From DATESN01 sp035270785 (lineage in GTDB: Bacteria > Bacillota > Clostridia > Lachnospirales > Lachnospiraceae), in the NCBI GenBank assembly GCA_035270785.1, contig DATESN010000106.1, forward strand, positions 62,001 to 126,000: a DNA stretch of 64,000 nt, written 5' to 3'. A program made the translations under genes and the position numbers. The notes beneath the pieces were generated by a model. The model saw only the letters and a list, made by a program, of their open reading frames with translations, did not search any database and was not told the origin of the DNA. Below, piece by piece: positions 44,901 through 53,165 of the stretch. Positions within the stretch are counted from its first letter, which is position 1. Every line of letters starts with the position of its first letter.

Positions 44901-45708
44901 CAAAATTGCTAAACCAACTGTATTTATTCCTATTTTTCCTGGAACAAACTGCGAATATGATAGTACTAGGGCGTTTGAGAGAGCAGGTGCAAACGTCATT
45001 ACCAAGGTGTTTAAAAATTTATCAACAGAAGATATTAAAGATTCTGTAAGTATTTTTGAAAAAGCCATTGGAAAATCCCAAATCATCATGTTTCCCGGAG
45101 GATTTTCAGCAGGTGACGAACCAGATGGAAGTGCTAAGTTCTTTGCCACCGCATTTCAAAATGAAAAGATAAAAGCCGCAGTCATGAACTTATTAAACCA
45201 AAAAGATGGTTTAGCATTGGGTATTTGTAATGGTTTTCAGGCATTAATTAAATTAGGATTAGTACCGTTTGGGGATATTGTTGGACAAAAAGAAGATTCT
45301 CCTACCCTTACATTTAATACAATAAACCGCCACATTTCTAAAATGGTATATATTAAAGTTGTTTCAAATAAATCGCCATGGTTGCAAAAGGCAGAATTAG
45401 GTAAAACATATGTAAATCCAGCATCCCATGGAGAAGGTCGTTTTGTTGCACCTAAGGAGTTGTTAGATAAGCTTTTTGAAAACGGTCAAGTAGCTACTCA
45501 ATATTCGGATTTTAACGGCAATATATCCATGAATGAAGAGTGGAATGTAAATGGTTCTTATGCATCTATTGAAGGTATTACTTCTCCAGATGGTAGAGTC
45601 TTTGGTAAGATGGCACATTCGGAACGTCGTGATAAGGACGTTGCAATAAATATTTACGGAGAACAAGATTTGAAGATATTCGAATCTGGAGTTGCTTACT
45701 TTAAATAG
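41914..45708 (+). CDS. purL: Phosphoribosylformylglycinamidine synthase, single-chain type
   Basis: A 1264-residue enzyme combining the synthetase (PurL) and glutaminase (PurQ) parts, the long form seen in many clostridia. Synthetase landmarks: SDHCRHTTFST, ETHNHPTEIEPFGGAATCLGG and SIGGKDSMSGT. The C-terminal glutaminase (about 1000-1264) has PIFPGTNCEYDS, GICNGFQALIKLG with the nucleophile Cys, and SHGEGRF with the His-Glu pair, all intact. It converts FGAR to FGAM with glutamine. It is separate from purE-M-N-D and has its own promoter. GGAGGAG precedes the ATG. Confidence 0.96.
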   Translation: MSSVKRIYVEKKEPFAVKAKELKEEMKSYLGINSVDKVRIFIRYDVENLDSEIFERACNTVFSEPPVDILYREEFDRTDDDKIFSVEFLPGQFDQRADSAVQCVRFLKEEEEPIIKTAVTYLFQGALTEDEFEKIKAYCINPVDSRETDMVKPETLITKFEEPEDIKILDGFKDMANDNLKELYDSLGLAMTFKDFLHIQNYFSKDEKRDPSMTEIKVLDTYWSDHCRHTTFSTELKEIEFEEGYYKNPIETTYLSYLDTRQEIFKGREDKFICLMDLALMAMRKLKKAGKLEDLEESDEINACSIVVPIEIDKNDGNGKVLEEWLISFKNETHNHPTEIEPFGGAATCLGGAIRDPLSGRSYVYQAMRVTGAADPTVPVDQTLKGKLSQKKLVRGAASGYSSYGNQIGLATGFVKEIYHPNYVAKRMEIGAVMGAAPRENVIRETSDPGDIIILLGGRTGRDGCGGATGSSKVHTEESIETCGAEVQKGNAPTERKIQRLFRREEVSKLIKKCNDFGAGGVSVAIGELADGLIINLDQVPKKYAGLDGTELSISESQERMAVVVDPKDVAQFLAYAVEENLEAVTVAIVTKKPRLVLTWRGNEIVNIKRSFLDTNGAHQETSVKVEIPHEDDNYFNKIAVEKVEKEIQNGDGKAAWLACLNDLNVCSQKGLVEMFDSSIGAGSVFMPYGGKFQLTEIQTMVSKLPVLKGKTDTVTMMSYGFDPYLSSWSPYHGAIYAVTESMAKIVASGGDYKKIRFTFQEYFKRMTEDASRWNQPFSALLGAYDAQVGFGLPSIGGKDSMSGTFHEIDVPPTLVSFAVDVAKAQDIISPEFKKAGNKIVLFKIKKDEFDIPNYRDVMEQYDQVSQLIAEKVIVSAYALDSKGIVAGVSKMSFGNKMGAAISNKLVLSELFENELGSILAEVAVERLEDIDFDYTLIGEVVEEGFTFKDVIISTEEALQAWTSKLEKVFPTKASKGVEAVNTNVYKGESIYVCKNKIAKPTVFIPIFPGTNCEYDSTRAFERAGANVITKVFKNLSTEDIKDSVSIFEKAIGKSQIIMFPGGFSAGDEPDGSAKFFATAFQNEKIKAAVMNLLNQKDGLALGICNGFQALIKLGLVPFGDIVGQKEDSPTLTFNTINRHISKMVYIKVVSNKSPWLQKAELGKTYVNPASHGEGRFVAPKELLDKLFENGQVATQYSDFNGNISMNEEWNVNGSYASIEGITSPDGRVFGKMAHSERRDKDVAINIYGEQDLKIFESGVAYFK

Positions 45709-45723
45709 TTTTATAATGTAGGA

Positions 45724-45762
45724 TATAAAGGCGCCATGCTAAAAAAGTATGACGCCTTTATA
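45724..45762 (+). terminator. Hairpin after purL
   Basis: TATAAAGGCG (45724-45733) pairs with CGCCTTTATA (45753-45762), with an inner CAT/ATG extension. The T-tract is weak, so termination may be incomplete. Confidence 0.6.
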
Positions 45763-45786
45763 ATAGGGACGTTTTTCATTTTTTTG

Positions 45787-45815
45787 TTGAACGACTTTTT
45801 TTCTTGTGTTATAAT
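45787..45815 (+). promoter_or_regulatory. Promoter of carAB
   Basis: TTGAAC (45787-45792) and an extended -10 TGT-TATAAT (-10 at 45810-45815), spacer 17 bp. The leader is under 40 nt, leaving no room for a PyrR-type attenuator. Confidence 0.85.
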
Positions 45816-45850
45816 AAAACGATTATGCGAAAGGATGAATAGGTGAGAAA

Positions 45851-47044
45851 ATGAATGCATTTTTAATATTGGAAGATGGCACTGTTTTTCGGGGAACTCA
45901 CATTGGTGCGGAAAAAGAAATAATTAGTGAAATAGTGTTTAACACTTCTATGGCAGGATATTTAGAAGTACTAACAGATCCATCTTGTGTAGGTCAAACA
46001 GTATGTATGACCTATCCATTGATTGGAAATTATGGCGTTTGTATTGAAGATATGGAATCTAGAAGACCTTGGGCGGATGGATTAATAGTTAGGGAATTAT
46101 CTAGAATACCTAGTAACTTCCGTAGTGATATTACCATACAAGAGCTTTTATTAAAGTATGATGTTCCAGGTATTGCAGGAATTGATACTCGTGCACTTAC
46201 CAAAATTCTTCGTGAAAAAGGTGCTATGAATGGTATGATAACAACGAATGAATCTTATCAACTAGAAGAAATACTCCCACAGATAAAAGGGCATTCTACT
46301 GGTAAGGTGGTTGAAAAGGTTTCGTGTAAGAATAAATATATAGTGAATGGTTCAAAAAAACAATCTGATAATGGACCCATCTCAGGAAGTTCTCAATTTA
46401 ACCCAGAAGATTATGCTGCAGGAATAAGGGAAGCGAAGCCAACATTTGTAAAAGAAGTGAATGGACTAGGGAAACGAGTTGCACTTTTAGATTTGGGTGC
46501 AAAAGATAGTATTATCCATTCCCTTTCTAAAAGGGGATGTGATGTAACGGTTTATCCAGCTCATACAAAAGCTAAAGAGATATTGGAAGATGCCCCAGAT
46601 GGGATTATGTTAAGTAATGGACCAGGGGATCCAAAGGAATGCCAAGATATTATTGAGGAAATCAAAAAATTATATCAATCAGAGATTCCAATTTTTGCAA
46701 TTTGTTTGGGGCATCTAATAATGGCAATAGCGACTGGTGCGGATACGTATAAAATGAAATATGGACATCGAGGTGGCAATCATCCAGTAAAAGATTTAAG
46801 TACCAATCGTGTATATATTTCTTCACAAAATCATGGCTATGTTGTTGATATGGAAAAGCTTGATGCTACAATTGCAACTCCTACATTTATTAATGTAAAT
46901 GATGGGACAAATGAAGGCCTTGCCTATACAGGTAAAAATATCTTTACCGTTCAATTTTATCCCGATGCATGCCCAGGAACACAAGGTTCTGGTTATTTAT
47001 TTGATAAATTTATTACGATGATGGAGGAGACTAAAAATGCCTAG
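45851..47044 (+). CDS. carA: Carbamoyl phosphate synthase small subunit with altered glutaminase triad
   Basis: A 397-residue CarA. The N-terminal domain (GYLEVLTDPSCVGQTV) and the class I amidotransferase domain are complete (LSNGPGDP, and the nucleophile C285 in AICLGH). However the usual CLGHQ is CLGHL (L289), and the C-terminal motif that normally reads with His-Pro-Glu is QFYPDACPG: the catalytic His is Y370 and the Glu is D372. Three active-site positions are thus changed while the fold and the channel-forming GGNHPV remain. The protein may bind CarB without hydrolysing glutamine. Overlaps carB by 8 bp. Confidence 0.95.
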   Translation: MNAFLILEDGTVFRGTHIGAEKEIISEIVFNTSMAGYLEVLTDPSCVGQTVCMTYPLIGNYGVCIEDMESRRPWADGLIVRELSRIPSNFRSDITIQELLLKYDVPGIAGIDTRALTKILREKGAMNGMITTNESYQLEEILPQIKGHSTGKVVEKVSCKNKYIVNGSKKQSDNGPISGSSQFNPEDYAAGIREAKPTFVKEVNGLGKRVALLDLGAKDSIIHSLSKRGCDVTVYPAHTKAKEILEDAPDGIMLSNGPGDPKECQDIIEEIKKLYQSEIPIFAICLGHLIMAIATGADTYKMKYGHRGGNHPVKDLSTNRVYISSQNHGYVVDMEKLDATIATPTFINVNDGTNEGLAYTGKNIFTVQFYPDACPGTQGSGYLFDKFITMMEETKNA

Positions 47045-50000
47045 AAATATGGATATTAAAAGGGTACTTGTTATTGGATCGGGTCCAATTGTGATTGGTC
47101 AAGCGGCTGAATTTGACTATGCTGGTACGCAGGCATGTCGTTCATTAAAAGAAGAAGGAATAGAAGTTATTTTAGTGAACTCTAATCCAGCTACCATTAT
47201 GACAGATAAGGAAATAGCAGATAAAGTATTTATTGAACCACTTACATTAAAAGTGTTGAAACAATTAATTATAGAAGAAAGGCCAGACAGTGTACTTCCA
47301 ACACTTGGTGGACAAGCAGCTCTTAATCTTGCGATGGAACTAGATGAATGCGGTTTTTTAGAAGAACAAAACGTAAAATTAATTGGAACAACACCAATGA
47401 CCATAAAAAAAGCTGAAGATCGTTTAGAATTCAAGACTACAATGGAAAAAATAGGGGAACCATGCGCGGCATCTTTAGTAGTAGAAGATATTCAATCAGG
47501 TATTGATTTTGCAAAAACAATTGGATATCCAGTTGTTTTAAGACCTGCCTATACACTTGGTGGCAGCGGAGGCGGAATTGCTGAAAATCAGGCTGAATTA
47601 GAAAAAATTCTTGAAAATGGTATAAGACTTTCCCGTGTGGGTCAGGTTCTTGTGGAGCGTTGTATATCAGGTTGGAAAGAAATAGAATATGAAGTAATGC
47701 GGGATGGTGCAGGAAATGTCATTACTGTTTGTAATATGGAAAATATTGACCCCGTTGGTGTACATACGGGGGATAGTATTGTTGTAGCTCCGACGCAAAC
47801 ATTAAGTGGTAGAGAGTGCCAAATGCTTAGGAGTTCGGCATTTAACATTATCAACGAAATTGAAATTACTGGTGGATGTAATGTGCAATATGCCCTTCAT
47901 CCTACAAGTTTTGAGTATTGCGTAATAGAAGTTAATCCCCGTGTAAGTCGATCTTCTGCACTTGCTTCAAAAGCTACGGGATATCCTATTGCCAAAGTGG
48001 CAGCAAAAATTGCACTTGGATACACATTAGATGAAATACAAAATACCATCACAGGAAAGACCTATGCAAGTTTTGAGCCAACAATTGATTATTGTGTAGT
48101 TAAAATTCCACGTTTGCCATTTGATAAATTTATTACAGCGAAAAGAACTTTAACAACTCAAATGAAGGCAACTGGGGAAGTCATGAGTATCTGCGATAAT
48201 TTTGAGGGAGCACTAATGAAGGCCCTGCGTTCTTTGGAACAACACGTAGATTGTTTAGGCAGTTATGATTTTTCAAATCTTTCTAAAGAGGAATTATTAG
48301 ATCGATTAAAAGTGGTTGATGATCAAAGAATATTTGTGATTGCGGAAGCGTTGCGTAAGGGAATTGATTATGATACCATATATGACATTACAATGATTGA
48401 TCATTGGTTTATCGACAAACTAGCTATTTTGGTAGAGATGGAAGAATCTTTGGAAAAAGGTCCACTAACGCTAGAACTTTTAGCAGAAGCAAAAAGAATT
48501 GAATATCCAGATAATGTAATTGCAAGATTAACAAATATGCAAGAAGTTGATATTAAAAAGATGCGTTATGAAAATGGTATTGTGGCAGCCTATAAAATGG
48601 TTGATACATGCGCAGCCGAATTTGCAGCAAGTACGCCGTACTATTATTCCGTATATGGAAGTGAAAATGAAGCATTACAAACAAATCCACCCAAAAAAGT
48701 ATTAGTACTTGGTTCAGGACCTATTAGAATTGGGCAGGGAATTGAATTTGATTATTGCTCAGTTCATGCAACTTGGGCATTTAGTAAAGAGGGATATGAA
48801 ACAATTATTATAAATAACAATCCAGAAACGGTTAGTACGGATTTTGATATTGCAGATAAGCTTTACTTTGAGCCCCTTACTCCAGAAGATGTAGAAAGTA
48901 TTGTAAACTTTGAAAAGCCAGATGGAGCGGTTGTTCAATTTGGTGGACAAACAGCAATTAAATTAACAGAGAGTCTTATGAAAATGGGAGTTCCTATTTT
49001 GGGAACAAGCGCAGAAAATGTGGATGCGGCGGAAGACAGAGAACTATTTGATAAAATATTAGAAGAATGTGAAATTCCGCGCCCAGCGGGGAGAACTGTT
49101 TATACAGCGGAAGAAGCAATTGAAGTGGCGAACATGTTAGGTTACCCAGTTCTTGTTAGACCTTCTTATGTACTTGGTGGACAGGGAATGCAAATTGCTA
49201 TTTCCGATGATGAAGTTGTGGAGTTTATGGAGGTAATCAATCGAATCGCACAAGATCATCCTATTCTTGTAGATAAATATCTTGTGGGAAAAGAAATAGA
49301 AGTTGATGCAGTTTGCGATGGAACGGATATACTGATTCCAGGAATTATGGAACATATTGAAAGAGCTGGTATACATTCAGGGGATAGTATTTCCGTATAT
49401 CCTACTCAAACAATAAGTAATCATGTAAAGGAAACTATAGCCGAATATACAAGAAGACTTGCAAAATCGTTGCATGTTATCGGACTCATTAACATTCAAT
49501 TTATTGTATCCGATGAAGACGTATTTGTTATAGAAGTAAACCCACGTTCTTCACGTACCGTTCCTTATATTAGTAAGGTGACAGGTATTCCAATTGTTGA
49601 TTTGGCAACGAAAGTTATTATTGGTAAAACAATTAAGGAATTAGGTTATACGCCAGGTCTACAAAAAGAATCGGATTATATTGCTATTAAGATGCCAGTG
49701 TTCTCATTTGAAAAGATTCGTGGGGCAGATATTAGTTTGGGTCCAGAAATGAAATCAACAGGTGAATGTCTAGGTATTGCAAAAACTTTTAATGAAGCTC
49801 TTTATAAAGCATTCTTAGGTGCGGGCATTGATTTACCAAAACATAAGCAAATGATTATGACGGTGAAGGATGCGGACAAAGGTGAGGCAATTGAAATAGG
49901 ACGTAGATTTGAAAAGCTAGGATATACCATCTATGCAACAAGAAGTACTGCAAATGCATTAAAAGAAGCGGGGATCAATGCACGCAAGGTCAATAAAATA

Positions 50001-50234
50001 CAACAGGAATCCCCAACGGTTATGGATTTGATTTTAGGGCATAAGATAGACTTAGTAATAGATACTCCTACCCAGGGTCGAGATAAAACAAGAGATGGAT
50101 TTATCATTAGAAGAACAGCCATCGAAACGGGAGTTAATTGTTTTACTTCCTTAGACACGGCAAGAGCATTATTAACAAGTTTAGAAAGTACGGATACTTC
50201 AGATCTTACATTAATTAATATTGCAACCATCTAA
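47037..50234 (+). CDS. carB: Carbamoyl phosphate synthase large subunit
   Basis: A 1065-residue protein of normal length made of two homologous ATP-grasp halves (each begins VLVIGSGP or VLVLGSGP) and a C-terminal MGS-like allosteric domain (about 930-1065). Typical segments: RPAYTLGGSGGGI in half one and RPSYVLGGQGMQI in half two, each with ATP-binding loops. It joins bicarbonate, ammonia and two ATP to give carbamoyl phosphate for pyrimidine and arginine synthesis. It appears fully functional, so it could use free ammonia even if CarA is inactive. Confidence 0.97.
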   Translation: MPRNMDIKRVLVIGSGPIVIGQAAEFDYAGTQACRSLKEEGIEVILVNSNPATIMTDKEIADKVFIEPLTLKVLKQLIIEERPDSVLPTLGGQAALNLAMELDECGFLEEQNVKLIGTTPMTIKKAEDRLEFKTTMEKIGEPCAASLVVEDIQSGIDFAKTIGYPVVLRPAYTLGGSGGGIAENQAELEKILENGIRLSRVGQVLVERCISGWKEIEYEVMRDGAGNVITVCNMENIDPVGVHTGDSIVVAPTQTLSGRECQMLRSSAFNIINEIEITGGCNVQYALHPTSFEYCVIEVNPRVSRSSALASKATGYPIAKVAAKIALGYTLDEIQNTITGKTYASFEPTIDYCVVKIPRLPFDKFITAKRTLTTQMKATGEVMSICDNFEGALMKALRSLEQHVDCLGSYDFSNLSKEELLDRLKVVDDQRIFVIAEALRKGIDYDTIYDITMIDHWFIDKLAILVEMEESLEKGPLTLELLAEAKRIEYPDNVIARLTNMQEVDIKKMRYENGIVAAYKMVDTCAAEFAASTPYYYSVYGSENEALQTNPPKKVLVLGSGPIRIGQGIEFDYCSVHATWAFSKEGYETIIINNNPETVSTDFDIADKLYFEPLTPEDVESIVNFEKPDGAVVQFGGQTAIKLTESLMKMGVPILGTSAENVDAAEDRELFDKILEECEIPRPAGRTVYTAEEAIEVANMLGYPVLVRPSYVLGGQGMQIAISDDEVVEFMEVINRIAQDHPILVDKYLVGKEIEVDAVCDGTDILIPGIMEHIERAGIHSGDSISVYPTQTISNHVKETIAEYTRRLAKSLHVIGLINIQFIVSDEDVFVIEVNPRSSRTVPYISKVTGIPIVDLATKVIIGKTIKELGYTPGLQKESDYIAIKMPVFSFEKIRGADISLGPEMKSTGECLGIAKTFNEALYKAFLGAGIDLPKHKQMIMTVKDADKGEAIEIGRRFEKLGYTIYATRSTANALKEAGINARKVNKIQQESPTVMDLILGHKIDLVIDTPTQGRDKTRDGFIIRRTAIETGVNCFTSLDTARALLTSLESTDTSDLTLINIATI

Positions 50235-50267
50235 AAACGGTAACAAACATAGTTAGGAAGTTGGCGC

Positions 50268-52541
50268 ATGAATATGGTGAAGATTAAAAATAAAGATAAT
50301 TCGGATGTTCAAATATTAGTAAGCGGGCTCGTTATTCTAACCGTTTGTCTTCTTGCATGCATTTTTCATATTTCCGATCTATATAGTTCCTTTAGAACTC
50401 GAATAAACAACGATTTTATAAGTTGTATGACATCATCAAAAGAAGCATTAGAGGATAATATATCAAAAACAAACGATGTATTATCTTCTACTAAGGTTGC
50501 ATTAGAAGCATTTAATAATATTCCTTCAAACCTTGACATTAGTGAAACTTTAGAAAAGTTTGAGAGTGGCGAAGAATATAAGAGTTTCCTGTATATAAAA
50601 GAAGATGGAACTATTTATGATTCCAAAGGTATTGTTAGTGGAGGACAATTTGTTAATCTCTATAAGTCGATTCAATTCACTAAATTGGATACGATTCAAT
50701 TTAATAACTATTTTTCGGAAGGACAAGAAGAAAATCTTGTTATCTTTGTTATGCCAATTCATTCTTCTACGGGAACGTTGGATCATATTGTGGCACAAAA
50801 GTCTTACATAAGTATTTTTAACGAGAATAATTACGATCTTCTTCGTAAAAATGGTGCTGGCTATTTTGTGAATGGTACAGGTTATATTCTTGGAAAAGCA
50901 GAAAATGATTTTTCTTTTATTTCAAATCACAGCAACCTGTTCAAAGGTTTAGTTGGTTATTCTGATAACTCTGTTACATCCAATAGTAAGATTAGAGATT
51001 TAGAAACGGCGATGAAAAAGAAAGAAAATTTTAAATTAACAATGTACAGTAGTATCGGAAATAGATCTATCTTATTTGCAGTAAATTTAGGCAATACAAA
51101 TGGGTTGTACTTAGTGGGTGGTTATAATGAAGAGAGATTGCTTTTAGAAATGAAGCCCACTATATTAAGAAGCGTTCTTACTTGTATTATTATTATTTTA
51201 CTAATGATTGCTTTGATTATTTATGTCTGGGCATCTGCCAAAAGAGCAAATTTGACCATTGAAACACTAGCATATACAGACCAAGTGACACAAGGAAAAA
51301 ACGCCAATTATTTTCGTGACAAAGCATTACAAATAATGGCTTCTCATAGGGAAACACCTTTTATAGCACAACGATTTGACATTGTAAATTTTAGATATTT
51401 AAATGAGGCATATGGACATAATCGTGCAGATGAAGTTTTAAAAGCGTGTATAGAGATCTTTCGTGAGCATTTTACAGATAAAGAATTATGTGTAAGGATG
51501 GATTCGGATCAATTCTTAACATTAAACGTCAATGATACTAGGGTAGACCAGAGACGGTCGGCATATATTGTTGCGCTGAATGAACATATTTGTTCCCTAG
51601 GAATAAAATATCCAATTCGTTTAAAATTTGGGATTTATCAAATTCGTAAACAAGATTTAGATATTGATGTTATTATTGATCATGCTAATGTGGCTAGAAA
51701 ATCATTAGCAGGCGGCGAAAAAACGTTAATTGCTTATTATTCAGATGCCATTGTTCGGGATATGAGAAAAATCGACAAAATCGAATCGGATATGCAAAAT
51801 GCATTAATCAATGATGAATTCAAAGTTTTTTTACAACCGAAATGGGATATTATAGAAGATAAAGTCGTAGGTGCAGAAGCTTTAGTGCGTTGGATAAAAC
51901 CAGACCATACCATTATTTTTCCAGACTTTTTCATTCCGATATTTGAAAAAAATGGATTCATCGAAAGGTTAGATTTCTTTATGCTTGAGTCTGTATGTAA
52001 AACCATGATTGAATTAAAAGATCAAGGAAAAACAATTTATCCAGTGTCGGTAAATCAGTCACGTTTACTTTTACATAATCCAGAGTATATTAATAGAGTT
52101 GGTAAAATTCTTAAAAAATATGAGATACCTAAAGAATATATTGAGCTAGAATTAACGGAAACGGTCTTTTTTGATGATAGAGAAAAAATGATCGAAATAA
52201 TGAATCAGTTAAAAGAGCTTCATGTAAAGTTATCAATGGATGATTTTGGCTCAGGGTACTCTTCCTTAAATCTATTAAAGGATATTCCCTTTGATATACT
52301 AAAAATTGATAGGGAGTTCTTTAGTGAATCGATTACGACACAGTCTGCTACTTGGATCTTACAAAAGATAATTGAAATGGCAGAAGGATTAGGGATTGAA
52401 GTGATTTGTGAGGGTGTGGAAACTCGTGAGCAAATAGAAATACTTAAAAAAATAGGCTGTAGAAAAGTGCAAGGATACTTTTATTCAAAACCAATTCCAA
52501 CCAAAGAATTTATTGAAAAGTATTGTGGTGAAATACTATGA
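50268..52541 (+). CDS. Membrane-bound degenerate GGDEF / active EAL phosphodiesterase
   Basis: A 757-residue sensor. One transmembrane helix lies near residues 15-35 and a second around 300-322, enclosing an extracytoplasmic sensor region of Cache type. The GGDEF domain (about 340-490) lacks the signature (RMDSDQF at its place), so it is not a cyclase. The EAL domain (about 510-755) keeps GAEALVRW, NQSRL, ELELTET, MDDFGSGYSS, DILKIDREF and ICEGVET, so it should hydrolyse c-di-GMP. It begins 33 bp after carB and overlaps queH by 4 bp. It may lower c-di-GMP in response to an external signal. Confidence 0.93.
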   Translation: MNMVKIKNKDNSDVQILVSGLVILTVCLLACIFHISDLYSSFRTRINNDFISCMTSSKEALEDNISKTNDVLSSTKVALEAFNNIPSNLDISETLEKFESGEEYKSFLYIKEDGTIYDSKGIVSGGQFVNLYKSIQFTKLDTIQFNNYFSEGQEENLVIFVMPIHSSTGTLDHIVAQKSYISIFNENNYDLLRKNGAGYFVNGTGYILGKAENDFSFISNHSNLFKGLVGYSDNSVTSNSKIRDLETAMKKKENFKLTMYSSIGNRSILFAVNLGNTNGLYLVGGYNEERLLLEMKPTILRSVLTCIIIILLMIALIIYVWASAKRANLTIETLAYTDQVTQGKNANYFRDKALQIMASHRETPFIAQRFDIVNFRYLNEAYGHNRADEVLKACIEIFREHFTDKELCVRMDSDQFLTLNVNDTRVDQRRSAYIVALNEHICSLGIKYPIRLKFGIYQIRKQDLDIDVIIDHANVARKSLAGGEKTLIAYYSDAIVRDMRKIDKIESDMQNALINDEFKVFLQPKWDIIEDKVVGAEALVRWIKPDHTIIFPDFFIPIFEKNGFIERLDFFMLESVCKTMIELKDQGKTIYPVSVNQSRLLLHNPEYINRVGKILKKYEIPKEYIELELTETVFFDDREKMIEIMNQLKELHVKLSMDDFGSGYSSLNLLKDIPFDILKIDREFFSESITTQSATWILQKIIEMAEGLGIEVICEGVETREQIEILKKIGCRKVQGYFYSKPIPTKEFIEKYCGEIL

Positions 52542-53161
52542 ATTATCAAAAAGAATTAGATTATGTGATAGAACATTTAGATTTATATAAAAATAAATTA
52601 CTACTTCATAGCTGCTGCGCCCCTTGTAGTAGCTATGTCCTTGAATATTTAAGTAATTATTTTGATATTACTGTTTTTTATTATAACCCCAATATCTCGG
52701 AAAAAGAAGAATACAATAGGCGTGTAGAAGAGCAGATTCGTTTACTCCGTAACATGCCTTGTGGTAAAAAGATATCATTTCTAGAAGGTGATTTTGAACC
52801 TGAAATCTTTTTTTCTGCTATAAAAGGATTAGAAAAATGTAAAGAGGGTACAGAACGATGCTTTGTCTGTTATGAAATGAGGCTTGAAAAAACGGCAATT
52901 CTAGCTAAGCAAATGGAGTTTGACTATTTTGCAACCACATTGACCATAAGCCCTTTAAAGAATGCAGAGGTATTAAACGAAATAGGAGAAAGATTAAGTC
53001 ATTTATATGACATCCGTTTTCTGCCTAGTGATTTTAAAAAAAGAGATGGCTACAAGCGCTCTATAGAACTATCAAAAGAATACAACTTATATCGACAAGA
53101 TTATTGTGGATGTATCTATTCTAAGGTTCAAAGTCAACAACAAAATAAAGATAGGGGTTAG
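52538..53161 (+). CDS. queH: Epoxyqueuosine reductase QueH
   Basis: A 207-residue protein of the former DUF208 family. Conserved cysteines: HSCCAPCSSYVLEYL near the N-terminus, ERCFVCYEMRLEKTA in the middle and DYCGCIYS near the C-terminus, binding an iron-sulfur cluster and an extra iron. It reduces epoxyqueuosine to queuosine in the wobble position of GUN tRNAs. The ATG overlaps the EAL gene stop by 4 bp, and argS follows after 4 bp, so these tRNA-related genes are cotranscribed. Confidence 0.92.
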   Translation: MNYQKELDYVIEHLDLYKNKLLLHSCCAPCSSYVLEYLSNYFDITVFYYNPNISEKEEYNRRVEEQIRLLRNMPCGKKISFLEGDFEPEIFFSAIKGLEKCKEGTERCFVCYEMRLEKTAILAKQMEFDYFATTLTISPLKNAEVLNEIGERLSHLYDIRFLPSDFKKRDGYKRSIELSKEYNLYRQDYCGCIYSKVQSQQQNKDRG

Positions 53162-53165
53162 AAAC

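Noticed and set aside
45816..45850. PyrR-type attenuator before carAB
   Set aside because: The leader is too short and has no terminator or anti-terminator pairing.
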